Of a stretch of 29,878 nt of DNA, positions 6,569-14,372 are shown one piece after another (position 1 is the first letter of the stretch; the number at the start of each line of letters is the position of its first letter). Made by a program: the position numbers and the translations under genes. The notes under the pieces were generated by a model that made no database searches, had not been told where the DNA came from, and saw only the letters and a list, made by a program, of their open reading frames with translations. This DNA comes from DATELY01 sp035276085 (GTDB taxonomy: Bacteria > Pseudomonadota > Gammaproteobacteria > Steroidobacterales > Steroidobacteraceae), in NCBI GenBank assembly GCA_035276085.1, contig DATELY010000258.1:1-29878 (forward strand), given 5' to 3'.

Positions 6569-8425
6569 ATGTATCACTTTGCCAAGTGGAAATACTGGCT
6601 GGTCATCGTCGTCCTGGTGGTCGGTACGCTGTACGCGCTGCCGAACCTGTTCGGTGAGGGTCCGGCGCTGCAGCTGTCGCGCAACGATCGGCAGGCCATG
6701 GACGAGACGAGCGCGAATCGGGTGCGCACGATTCTCGAAGCAGCCAAGATCCCCGTGGAAGACTCCTACCTGGAGAAGGACCGCCTGGTCCTGAGGTTCG
6801 CGACGCCCGATCAGCAGGCCAAGGCGCGCGGGGCAATCACCCAGACGGCCCCCGAAGACTATCTGCTCGCCCTTTCCAGCGCCCCGCGGATGCCAGAATG
6901 GATGCGGCGGTTGGGACTCAAGCCGATGAGCCTGGGCCTCGATCTGCGCGGTGGGGTGCACTTCATCTATGAAGTGGACATCGAGGGTGCCATCGCACAG
7001 GCCGTCGAGCGCTCCGCCCGCGATGCGCGCGTTACGCTGCGCGACAAACGCATCCCGTACACCGCCGTCACCACCGCTGGCACGACCGTTCGCATCGTTC
7101 TGCGTCAGGGTGCTGACGTTCAGAAGGCGATCGACGCGCTCAAGGTGCCGGACGGCAGCATCCAGATCGTGACTGACGAAACGCCTGCCGGACCCGTGAT
7201 CGAGCTGAGACCGACGCCGCAGGAGATCAAGCGCCGTCAGGACGTCGCGGTTCAGCAGAACATCACGACGCTGCGCAATCGCGTCGACGAGCTGGGCATT
7301 TCCGAGCCGGTGGTCACGCGGCAGGCGTTGAATCGTATTTCGGTGCAATTGCCCGGCGTGAACGATCCGAACGAGGCCATCCGCGTGCTCGGCGCGACGG
7401 CGACGCTGGATTTCCGCCTCGTCGATGAGAACAACGATCCTTACGAAGCCGAACGCAGCAAGCGCGTACCCATCGCGTCGAAGCTGTACAAGATGCGCGA
7501 TGGCCGGCCCATCCTGCTCAAGCGCGACATCATCGCGACGGGCGAGCAACTCTCCGATGCGAGCTCCAGCTTCTCGGAAGGTGCGCCCGAGGTGAACGTC
7601 AAGCTGGATGCGCGCGGCGGCCAATCGATGCTGGAAGCAACCCGCGACAACGTGGGTCGTCGCATGGCGGTGGTGTACATCGAGAAGAAACAGCTGGCTG
7701 AGGGCGAGCGCTGCGACGGCACGCGTCAGGGGAACGTCTGCACGGAGTCGAGCGTCATCAGCGCGGCCACGATTCAGAGTGTGCTGTCGTCGAGCTTCCG
7801 CATCACCGGGCTGCAGGCGAATGAGGCGCGCGAGTTGGCGCTGCTGTTGCGCTCAGGCGCGCTCGCCGCACCGCAGACGATCGTGGAGCAGCGCTCGGTC
7901 GGTCCGAGCCTCGGCCAGGACAACATCGATCGCGGTGTGCGCGCGATGCTGATCGGTCTTGCTCTCACGTTCGTGTTCATGGCGATCTACTACCGCGCCT
8001 TCGGCTGGGTGGCGAATGCCGTCCTGTTCTCCAACCTGGTGCTCACGATCGGCTTGTTGTCGATGTTGCAGGCGTCGCTCTCCTTGCCCGGCATCGCAGC
8101 CGTCGTGTTCCACCTGGGCATTGCCGTGGACGCGAACATTCTGATCTACGAGCGCATTCGCGAGGAGCTGCGTGCCGGCAACTCGCCGTTGGCTGCGATC
8201 AATTCGGGGTTCGACAAGGCCTTTGCCACCATTGCCGACTCGAACGTGACGACGCTGATCGCAGGCATCGTGCTCTTTGCCGTAGGCACCGGCACGATCC
8301 GCAGCTTCGCCATCGTAATGACGCTCGGCATCATCACGTCGCTGTTCACTTCGGTGGTGGGCAGCCGCGCGCTGGTTCACGCCGTGTGGGGACGACGTCG
8401 ACGGTTGGAACGTTTGCCGATCTAG
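6569..8425 (+). CDS. secD: Protein translocase subunit SecD
   Basis: SecD with SecF uses the proton gradient to pull translocating proteins into the periplasm. The 618 residues fit the gammaproteobacterial long form. TM1 is at about 9-28, the GLDLRGGVHFIYEV motif is near 125, a large periplasmic P1 domain follows, and five further helices lie at about 465-610, including AVDANILIYERIREE with the conserved proton-path aspartate (D521). Two features stand out. Residue 515, six before that aspartate, is histidine (FHLGIAVDAN) where E. coli and Pseudomonas have threonine as I remember them. A loop in P1 carries C382 and C391 (CDGTRQGNVC), which could form a disulfide. The ATG at 6569 is preceded by only a weak Shine-Dalgarno. 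Confidence 0.97.
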   Translation: MYHFAKWKYWLVIVVLVVGTLYALPNLFGEGPALQLSRNDRQAMDETSANRVRTILEAAKIPVEDSYLEKDRLVLRFATPDQQAKARGAITQTAPEDYLLALSSAPRMPEWMRRLGLKPMSLGLDLRGGVHFIYEVDIEGAIAQAVERSARDARVTLRDKRIPYTAVTTAGTTVRIVLRQGADVQKAIDALKVPDGSIQIVTDETPAGPVIELRPTPQEIKRRQDVAVQQNITTLRNRVDELGISEPVVTRQALNRISVQLPGVNDPNEAIRVLGATATLDFRLVDENNDPYEAERSKRVPIASKLYKMRDGRPILLKRDIIATGEQLSDASSSFSEGAPEVNVKLDARGGQSMLEATRDNVGRRMAVVYIEKKQLAEGERCDGTRQGNVCTESSVISAATIQSVLSSSFRITGLQANEARELALLLRSGALAAPQTIVEQRSVGPSLGQDNIDRGVRAMLIGLALTFVFMAIYYRAFGWVANAVLFSNLVLTIGLLSMLQASLSLPGIAAVVFHLGIAVDANILIYERIREELRAGNSPLAAINSGFDKAFATIADSNVTTLIAGIVLFAVGTGTIRSFAIVMTLGIITSLFTSVVGSRALVHAVWGRRRRLERLPI

Positions 8426-8447
8426 CGATTGTGTACTGGCAAGTTGC

Positions 8448-8558
8448 TTCCCTTCCCCTGCGACAGCGGGGGAAGGACAGGATGGGGGAAGTTAGAGTGA
8501 CAACCCGCTGTCGCGTCTGCCCCCACCCTAACCCTCCCCCGCTGTCGCAGGGGAGGGA
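8448..8558. repeat. REP-like paired palindromic element 1 (secD/secF)
   Basis: Two units of about 41 bp face each other. The left unit (about 8448-8489) runs TCCCTTCCCC-TGCGACAGCG-GGGGAAGG and then ACAGGATGGGGG. The right unit (about 8519-8558), on the opposite strand, runs TCCCTCCCC-TGCGACAGCG-GGGGAGGG and then TTAGGGTGGGGG. Each unit is itself a hairpin, and the pair can form one long stem. It begins 23 bases after the secD stop and separates secD from secF, which are normally tightly coupled. Related elements lie at 19207, 23729 and 26346. Confidence 0.9.
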
Positions 8559-8578
8559 ATCCTGAACTGAGTACCGCG

Positions 8579-9514
8579 ATGGAATTCTTTCACAAAGTCA
8601 CGACGTATCCCTTCATGCACACGCGCCGTATCTGGTACGGCGTCTCTTCGGCTGCAATCGTCGCGTCCCTCGCGCTGTTGTTGTGGCACGGATTGAATCT
8701 CGGCATCGACTTCACCGGTGGCGTGGTGCTGGAGTTTGCCTATCCGAAGGCCGCCAACGTCGAGCGCACGCGCGCTGCGTTGGCAGAAGCAGGGTACGGC
8801 GAAGCGCAGGTACAGAACTTCGGTGACGAGCACAGCATCATGGTGCGGCTGTTGCCGCGCGAGAAGCAGGATGTGAATGCGGTGAGCGCAGCGGTTACAG
8901 CCGCGCTGAAGCATGTGGATCCCAATGTTGAACTGCGCCGTGCGGAAGTGGTCGGGCCTCAGGTGGGGCAGGAATTGACCAACCAGGGTGGACTCGCGAT
9001 CCTCTTCACGTTCATTCTGATCGGCGTGTACACGTGGTTCCGCTTCCAGTGGAAGATGGGTGTGGCCGCAGTGATCGCGACGTTGCACGACCCGATCATC
9101 ATTCTGGGTTTCTTTGCAGTCACCGATATTCCGTTCGATCTGGCGGTGCTCGCGGCGATCCTCGCCGTCATCGGCTACTCGCTGAACGATACGGTGGTGG
9201 TGTTTGACCGCGTGCGCGAGAACTTCCACTCGATGCGGCGCTCCACGCCGGAGCAAATCATGGATGCCTCCATCAACCAGACGCTCTCGCGCACCATCAT
9301 CACGAGCGGCGCCACGTTGCTCGTCGTCGTCGTGCTGTTGCTCGTCGGTGGCGAGACGCTGCGAGGATTCTCCTGGGCGCTGACCATCGGCATCATCGTC
9401 GGCACGTATTCGTCGATCTATGTCGCCGGTGCGCTGGCCCTCGACATGAAGCTCTCGGCGCGCGATCTCATGCCGCCAGCCAAGGAAAAGAGTGAAGTCG
9501 ATGCGCTTCCCTGA
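8579..9514 (+). CDS. secF: Protein translocase subunit SecF
   Basis: SecF is the partner of SecD in the inner-membrane translocase. The 311 residues match the family (E. coli 323). TM1 is at about 22-41, followed by LGIDFTGGVVLEF, a short periplasmic domain, and five helices at about 135-300. The conserved ILAVIGYSLNDTVVVFDRVREN motif lies in the second half. It starts 153 bases after secD instead of the usual few, because a REP-like element occupies the gap; the upstream bases CTGAACTGAGTACCGCG give only weak ribosome-binding potential. Expression may therefore be partly uncoupled from secD. Confidence 0.97.
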   Translation: MEFFHKVTTYPFMHTRRIWYGVSSAAIVASLALLLWHGLNLGIDFTGGVVLEFAYPKAANVERTRAALAEAGYGEAQVQNFGDEHSIMVRLLPREKQDVNAVSAAVTAALKHVDPNVELRRAEVVGPQVGQELTNQGGLAILFTFILIGVYTWFRFQWKMGVAAVIATLHDPIIILGFFAVTDIPFDLAVLAAILAVIGYSLNDTVVVFDRVRENFHSMRRSTPEQIMDASINQTLSRTIITSGATLLVVVVLLLVGGETLRGFSWALTIGIIVGTYSSIYVAGALALDMKLSARDLMPPAKEKSEVDALP

Positions 9515-9517
9515 AGC

Positions 9518-9587
9518 GGACCTGCGACCTGAGACCTGCGACCTGCGATGGAGCCTGGGAACTGAATCCTGCCCGCGCCGCAGGTCC
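9518..9587 (+). promoter_or_regulatory. Heptad repeat that can pair with the terC/alx-like ribosome-binding site
   Basis: Four tandem heptads of GACCTGC (the second ends in A) fill 9519-9546. Sixty bases on, GCAGGTCC at 9580-9587 is the exact complement of GGACCTGC at 9518-9525, and its AGGT is the only plausible Shine-Dalgarno of the next gene, seven bases before the ATG at 9593. Any of three heptads could pair with it over 7-8 bases. This could hide the ribosome-binding site, or the repeat may simply be a decayed hairpin. The pairing is visible; the control function is inference. Confidence 0.4.
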
Positions 9588-9592
9588 TTTCA

Positions 9593-10564
9593 ATGAGTCT
9601 CCTCGTCTGGGGCACCTTCCTGCTGTTGTTCGTCGCCGTATTGGCTCTCGATCTGGGTGTCCTGCACCGCGAATCGCGCGAAATGGCCGTTCCCCAGGCG
9701 CTCGGCTGGACGGTGGTATGGGTCCTCGTCGCACTATCCTTTGCCGGCGCCATGTATGGGCTGTACGAGCATCATTGGCTCGGCTGGGAGCCCGTGGACG
9801 ACGAGCTGTCGGGCAAGGACGCGGCGATCGCCTACATCAACGGCTACATCCTCGAGTGGTCGCTCTCCGTCGACAACATCTTCGTGATGGCGGTGATCTT
9901 CTCGTTCATGAAGATCCCCGCGCAGTTCCAGTATCGGGTGCTGTTCTGGGGCATCGTCGGCGCCATCCTGCTGCGCGGCGTGATGATCGCCATGGGCGCG
10001 GCGCTCATTCACACGTTCGACTGGATGTTCTACGTGTTCGGCGGCGTGCTGCTGATCTCCGCCGCCCGCATGCTGAAAAGCGAGGAAGACGAGTTCGACC
10101 CGGGCAAGAGTGTGCTCGTGCGGCTCGCGCGCCGCGTGTATCCAGTGACTGATCGACTCGATGGCGACCGCTTCTTCACGCGCGTGAACGGGGCGAGGGC
10201 GGCAACGCCTCTGTTCGTGTGCCTGCTGCTGGTCGACTTCGCCGACGTCGTATTCGCGGTCGATTCGATTCCCGCCATCTTCTCGGTGACGCAGGACCCG
10301 TTCATCGTCTTCACGTCGAATGCGTTCGCCATCCTCGGCTTGCGCTCGCTGTACTTTGCGATTGCCGGCCTGATGATGATGTTCAAGTACCTGAAGCTGA
10401 GCCTCGTCTTCATTCTCGGCTTCGTGGGCGTGAAGATGATGCTGCACCATCACGTCGAGATTTCGAATCAACTCTCGCTCGGCGTGATCCTGGGATTTCT
10501 CGTGATCGGGATACTGGCGTCGGTCTGGGTTTCGCGGCGCCAGCGGACCACGACCACCACTTGA
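9593..10564 (+). CDS. TerC-family integral membrane protein, Alx-like
   Basis: A 323-residue polytopic protein with about nine hydrophobic helices. It carries the two acidic membrane motifs of the TerC family, EWSLSVDNIFVMAVIF near residue 84 and LLLVDFADVVFAVDSIPAIF near 210, each with an Asp-rich metal-binding pattern. Length and layout match E. coli Alx (about 321 residues), linked to manganese export and alkaline response; related TerC proteins are linked to tellurite resistance. The bases upstream do not resemble the manganese riboswitch that precedes alx in E. coli. It begins 78 bases after secF, with its Shine-Dalgarno inside the repeat described at 9518-9587. The next gene, 20 bases on, encodes a second TerC-type protein. 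Confidence 0.9.
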   Translation: MSLLVWGTFLLLFVAVLALDLGVLHRESREMAVPQALGWTVVWVLVALSFAGAMYGLYEHHWLGWEPVDDELSGKDAAIAYINGYILEWSLSVDNIFVMAVIFSFMKIPAQFQYRVLFWGIVGAILLRGVMIAMGAALIHTFDWMFYVFGGVLLISAARMLKSEEDEFDPGKSVLVRLARRVYPVTDRLDGDRFFTRVNGARAATPLFVCLLLVDFADVVFAVDSIPAIFSVTQDPFIVFTSNAFAILGLRSLYFAIAGLMMMFKYLKLSLVFILGFVGVKMMLHHHVEISNQLSLGVILGFLVIGILASVWVSRRQRTTTTT

Positions 10565-10584
10565 GTCATCGGTAAGGAGTTTTC

Positions 10585-11352
10585 ATGGAGATGTTGACCG
10601 ATCCCCAGGTCTGGCTCGCGTTTGCGACCCTGACCGCATTGGAGATCGTGCTCGGTATCGACAACATCATCTTCATCTCGATCCTGGTGGGAAGGTTACC
10701 TGCCGAGCAGCGCGGTAAGGGGCGCACATTCGGTCTGGCGCTCGCGATGATCACGCGCATCCTGCTCCTGCTCTCCATTACGTGGGTGATGAGCCTTTCG
10801 GCGGACCTCTTCAGTGTGGCCGGCCAGGGCATCTCGGGGCGCGACATCATCTTGATCGGCGGGGGCCTGTTCCTGCTCGCGAAGAGCACGCTGGAGATTC
10901 ACAGCAATCTGGAAGGGGAGGAGCATGAACGCGAGGCCGGCAAGGCTCGGGCCACCTTCCTCAACATCATCATTCAGATTGCGATCATCGACATCGTGTT
11001 TTCGCTCGACTCCGTCATCACGGCCGTCGGACTTGTCGACCACGTGGAAGTGATGATCGCAGCAGTCATCGTGGCCGTGATCGTGATGATGTTTCTCGCA
11101 GGTCCCATCAGCAACTTCGTCGACCGCCATCCCACGATCAAGATGCTGGCGCTGTCGTTCCTGATCATGATCGGCATCGCTCTCATTGGTGAAGGCTTCG
11201 AGATGCATATCCCCAAGGGCTACATCTACTTCGCAATGGCCTTCTCGGTAATCGTGGAGATGCTGAACATCAGAGCACGCAAGGCCGCGCACACAGTGGC
11301 CCACGAGCCCGAGCCGGCGCCGGTGAAATTGCGGAAGAAGCTGGAGGAGTGA
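10585..11352 (+). CDS. TerC-family membrane protein, YgdQ/YoaE-like
   Basis: A 255-residue protein with about seven membrane helices. The N-terminal motif ALEIVLGIDNIIFISILVGRLP and the central IIDIVFSLDSVITAVGLVD are the paired acidic TerC signatures, as in E. coli YgdQ and the membrane part of YoaE. It has no CBS or CorC C-terminal domain; the last ~30 residues are a charged cytoplasmic tail. A good Shine-Dalgarno (AAGGAG) lies seven bases before the ATG. It follows the Alx-like gene by 20 bases and is probably co-transcribed. Metal export, likely manganese, is a family-level guess; the substrate is not known. Confidence 0.9.
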   Translation: MEMLTDPQVWLAFATLTALEIVLGIDNIIFISILVGRLPAEQRGKGRTFGLALAMITRILLLLSITWVMSLSADLFSVAGQGISGRDIILIGGGLFLLAKSTLEIHSNLEGEEHEREAGKARATFLNIIIQIAIIDIVFSLDSVITAVGLVDHVEVMIAAVIVAVIVMMFLAGPISNFVDRHPTIKMLALSFLIMIGIALIGEGFEMHIPKGYIYFAMAFSVIVEMLNIRARKAAHTVAHEPEPAPVKLRKKLEE

Positions 11353-11413
11353 CCTGGGAGCGGAAATACGCCAGTAATTCGCTGGAGAGACGTACTCGAT
11401 GCTCCTCATCACA

Positions 11414-11456
11414 TTGCTGTAGTGAAGTCTGGTGTATATCCTAGGCCGTATATACA
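11414..11456 (+). promoter_or_regulatory. vapBC promoter with inverted-repeat operator
   Basis: TGTATAT (11433-11439) and ATATACA (11450-11456) form a perfect 7-bp inverted repeat with a 10-base centre, just upstream of vapB. TTGCTG (11414-11419) and TATCCT (11437-11442) with a 17-bp spacer make a reasonable sigma70 promoter whose -10 overlaps the left half-site. VapB-VapC complexes typically repress their own promoter through such palindromes, so this is the likely autoregulatory site. Confidence 0.6.
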
Positions 11457-11472
11457 TGCTGGAGGATGCGCC

Positions 11473-11700
11473 GTGAAAACTGCACGCGTTTTCAAGTCAG
11501 GCAACAGCCAGGCTATTCGCCTGCCGAAGGATTACCGCTTCCACAGCAAGGAAGTTGAGATTTATCGTCGCGGCGACGAGGTCATCCTGCGCGAGAAGCG
11601 CCGGGGGCTTGGACGCGCGTTCGAGCTGCTTGCCTCTCTTCCCGACGATTTCATGAGTGGAAGAGAAGATCCGCCCGCACAGAAGCGCGAGGGACTATGA
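11473..11700 (+). CDS. vapB: Antitoxin VapB (AbrB/MazE-type)
   Basis: A 75-residue protein. The N-terminal ~45 residues match the swapped-hairpin AbrB fold (VKTARVFKSGNSQAIRLPKDYRF, then VEIYRRGDEVILREK) that binds the operator. The C-terminal tail (FMSGREDPPAQKREGL) is the flexible part that would block the toxin. The start is the GTG at 11473, seven bases after a strong GGAGG; the longer in-frame ATG at 11422 would run through the operator and is unlikely. The stop overlaps the vapC start as ATGA, the usual translational coupling. Confidence 0.93.
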   Translation: MKTARVFKSGNSQAIRLPKDYRFHSKEVEIYRRGDEVILREKRRGLGRAFELLASLPDDFMSGREDPPAQKREGL

Positions 11701-12107
11701 GCGCGGCCCGCTTCATGCTGGACACGAATATCTGCATTTACATCGCAAAGCGCAAACCGCAGAGCGTGTTAGCCCGATTCGAAAAGCTCAAACCAGGTGA
11801 GGCTGTGCTCTCCGTCGTTACCTACGGCGAACTGCGCTTTGGCGCCAGCAAGAGTAATCGCCGCGACCAAGTGCTGCACGATCTGGAAGAGCTGACTTCG
11901 CTGCTGCCCGTACAGCCATTGCCGGTGACTGCGGCAGCCGAATATGGCCGCTTGCGCTTCGAGCTGGAAGCCGAGGGCCGCCCGATCGGTGGAAACGATC
12001 TTTGGATCGCGGCGCACGCAAGCGCCGAAGGGCTCACGCTGGTTACAAACAACCTCAGGGAGTTCAAGCGCGTGCCCGGTTTGAAGGTTCAGAACTGGGC
12101 CAACTGA
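11697..12107 (+). CDS. vapC: Ribonuclease toxin VapC (PIN domain)
   Basis: A 136-residue PIN-domain endoribonuclease. The acidic active site is intact: D9 in FMLDTNICIYIAK, E45 in VTYGELRFGA and D101 in GGNDLWIAAHA, followed by TNNLREFKRVPGL with N119 at the fourth position. VapC toxins of this type often cleave initiator tRNA or other tRNAs; the target cannot be predicted here. It overlaps vapB by four bases. No inactivating change is visible, so the pair looks functional. It sits in the accessory block between secF and suhB. Confidence 0.94.
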   Translation: MSAARFMLDTNICIYIAKRKPQSVLARFEKLKPGEAVLSVVTYGELRFGASKSNRRDQVLHDLEELTSLLPVQPLPVTAAAEYGRLRFELEAEGRPIGGNDLWIAAHASAEGLTLVTNNLREFKRVPGLKVQNWAN

Positions 12108-12141
12108 GGAGATGGCCTTCGTCGCCCTCCAGCAGGGAGCC

Positions 12142-12453
12142 ATGGACAAATTCGACCGCATCTTCCAGCTCCACACCATCCTCGCGAACCGCCGCACCCC
12201 CATCGACCCTGAGATCCTCCAGGCACGACTCGAATGCTCGCGCTCGACGCTGTATCGGCTCGTTGCGTTGATGAAGAACACGCTGAATGCGCCTATCGAG
12301 CTGGAGGCGGGTGGAGTCGTCTATCGACAAAAGAAGGATGCACCTCGCTACGAACTGCCGGGCTTATGGTTCTCGGCCGCGGAGCTGCAGTCACTGGCCG
12401 TCATGCAGCGGCTGCTTTCCGCAGCGAATCGCTGCGGCCTCATTGCAACTTGA
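12142..12453 (+). pseudogene. Truncated WYL-type (YafY/DeoR-like) transcriptional regulator
   Basis: The first ~95 residues (MDKFDRIFQLHTILANRRTP, a helix-turn-helix with CSRSTLYRLVALMKNTL, then YELPGLWFSAAELQSLAVMQ) match the N-terminal DNA-binding part of WYL-domain regulators, which are usually about 300-330 residues. Here the frame stops after 103 residues, and no WYL domain is found downstream in any frame. The break coincides with a perfect palindrome at 12419-12437. The ATG at 12142 has AGGGAG just upstream; an in-frame ATG at 12112 is less likely. The product is either dead or a solo DNA-binding fragment. Confidence 0.7.
12419..12437. repeat. Perfect palindrome at the break point of the regulator fragment
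   Basis: CCGCAGCG-AAT-CGCTGCGG is an 8-bp perfect stem with a 3-base loop. It lies exactly where the WYL-type reading frame loses similarity, between convergent genes. It could be a terminator (no U tract follows) or a recombination scar. A second weaker stem, CTGCCG/CGGCAG, lies at 12473-12494, just beyond the 3' end of the gene on the other strand. Confidence 0.5.
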
Positions 12454-12498
12454 TGTACAGCGCATGCGGAGCCTGCCGTTTCCAGTTGCGGCAGCGCC

Positions 12499-12795
12499 TC
12501 ACCGTCGCCGTGCCTTCCTATCCAGATACAAGTTGTAGAACGTCACGAACGCCGGAAACAGATTCGAGAGCACGCCCACCGAGTCGTTCTTGCCGAAGAT
12601 GAAATAGCTCAGCAGCAGGATGCTGCCTGCGGCGCTCATGTACCAGAACAGCGGCGGCATGACGGGTTTGCCCGAGGCTTTCGAGGCGATGAGTTGTACG
12701 ACCCAGCGTCCGGCGAAGAGCAGCACGCCGAGATAGCCGATGAGCTTCCACGGGGTGACTACGACGCCGATGACGACGGCTATCACTTCATTCAT
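12499..12795 (-). CDS. Small membrane protein with lipid-A biosynthesis N-terminal domain
   Basis: A 98-residue protein with three predicted helices: VIAVVIGVVVTPWKLIGYLG, LFAGRWVVQLIASKASG extending to MPPLFWYMSAAGSILLLSYF, and NLFPAFVTFYNLYL. This matches the stand-alone LABN domain (named for its occurrence next to lipid-A-disaccharide synthase). Members have a SWEET/PQ-loop-like half-transporter look and no proven enzyme activity. The ATG at 12795 is preceded by AGGTGG; upstream in-frame starts add only hydrophilic residues. It lies 85 bases downstream of livF on the same strand and may be read through from the transporter operon. Confidence 0.8.
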   Translation of the reverse strand: MNEVIAVVIGVVVTPWKLIGYLGVLLFAGRWVVQLIASKASGKPVMPPLFWYMSAAGSILLLSYFIFGKNDSVGVLSNLFPAFVTFYNLYLDRKARRR

Positions 12796-12880
12796 TGATC
12801 CACCTCGAGCTTCGGACCGCTGTGTGTGAGCGGACAACGGGAATTCGACGCGCGCAGTTGGCGCCGTGGGCGTGCGGATC

Positions 12881-13605
12881 TCAATGGGCTGAGTCAGCCG
12901 CCTCGACGTCGCCCAGGTAAGCTGCCTTCACTTTCGGATTGGCAGCGACCTCTCTCGATGAACCCGCGAGCGTCACCGCACCCGTTTCCAGGACGTATGC
13001 GCGATGACTGTGTTGGAGCGCCGCGTTGGCGTTTTGTTCGACCAGCAGCACGGAAGTGCCTTGCTGGTTCACGGCTTCGATGGCCTGGAAGATGGTGTGT
13101 ACGACGAGCGGTGCCAGTCCGAGGGACGGCTCGTCCAGTAACAGCACGGACGGTCGGCACATCAACGCGCGCGCAATGGCGAGCATTTGTTGCTCGCCGC
13201 CCGAGAGCGTGCCGGCGTTCTGATCGATCCGCTCCTGCAAGCGGGGGAAGATGCCGAACGCCTTGTCCAGATCGGCGGCGACATCGCCGTCGGTGCGCGT
13301 GTAGGCGCCGAGCGCGAGATTCTCGCGCACGCTCAGATTCGCAAAGATCGCGCGGCCCTCGGGCACGAGGCTCATGCCGCTGCGCACGATCATGAACGTC
13401 GGGCGCTTCACGATCGACTCGCCCTGGTAGCGAATTTCGCCGGAGGCTGCCGGCACCAGTCCCATGATCGTGCGCAGCGTCGTCGACTTGCCCGCGCCGT
13501 TGGCTCCGATCAGGGTGACGATCTCGCCTTGTTCCAGCGTCAGCGAGATGCCTTTCAGCGCCACGATGGCGCCGTACGTCACCTTGAGATCCCGCACTTC
13601 GAGAA

Positions 13606-13609
<4 letters not shown>
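12881..13609 (-). CDS. livF: Branched-chain amino acid ABC transporter ATP-binding protein LivF
   Basis: A 242-residue ABC ATPase. Walker A is GANGAGKST, the signature is LSGGEQQ, Walker B is VLLLDEPS and the switch histidine region reads LLVEQNANAAL. Length and the N-terminus VILEVRDLKVTYGA match LivF rather than LivG. The start is the GTG at 13609, which overlaps the livG stop as GTGA; an in-frame upstream extension through livG is a shadow. It is the last gene of the livK-H-M-G-F order and powers uptake together with LivG. The exact substrate (branched-chain amino acids, amides, urea or other) is set by LivK. Confidence 0.94.
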
Positions 13610-14370
<761 letters not shown>

Positions 14371-14372
14371 GT

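Noticed and set aside
6059..7624. Minus-strand open frame of 521 codons opposite yajC-secD
   Set aside because: Shadow of secD; no motif, and it would run against the clear sec operon.
9515..9592. A manganese (yybP-ykoY) riboswitch before the Alx-like gene
   Set aside because: The gap is only 78 bases and consists mostly of GACCTGC heptads; I could not find the riboswitch core.
11422..11472. Longer vapB start at the ATG 11422
   Set aside because: It would translate through the promoter and operator; the GTG at 11473 has a strong GGAGG seven bases upstream.
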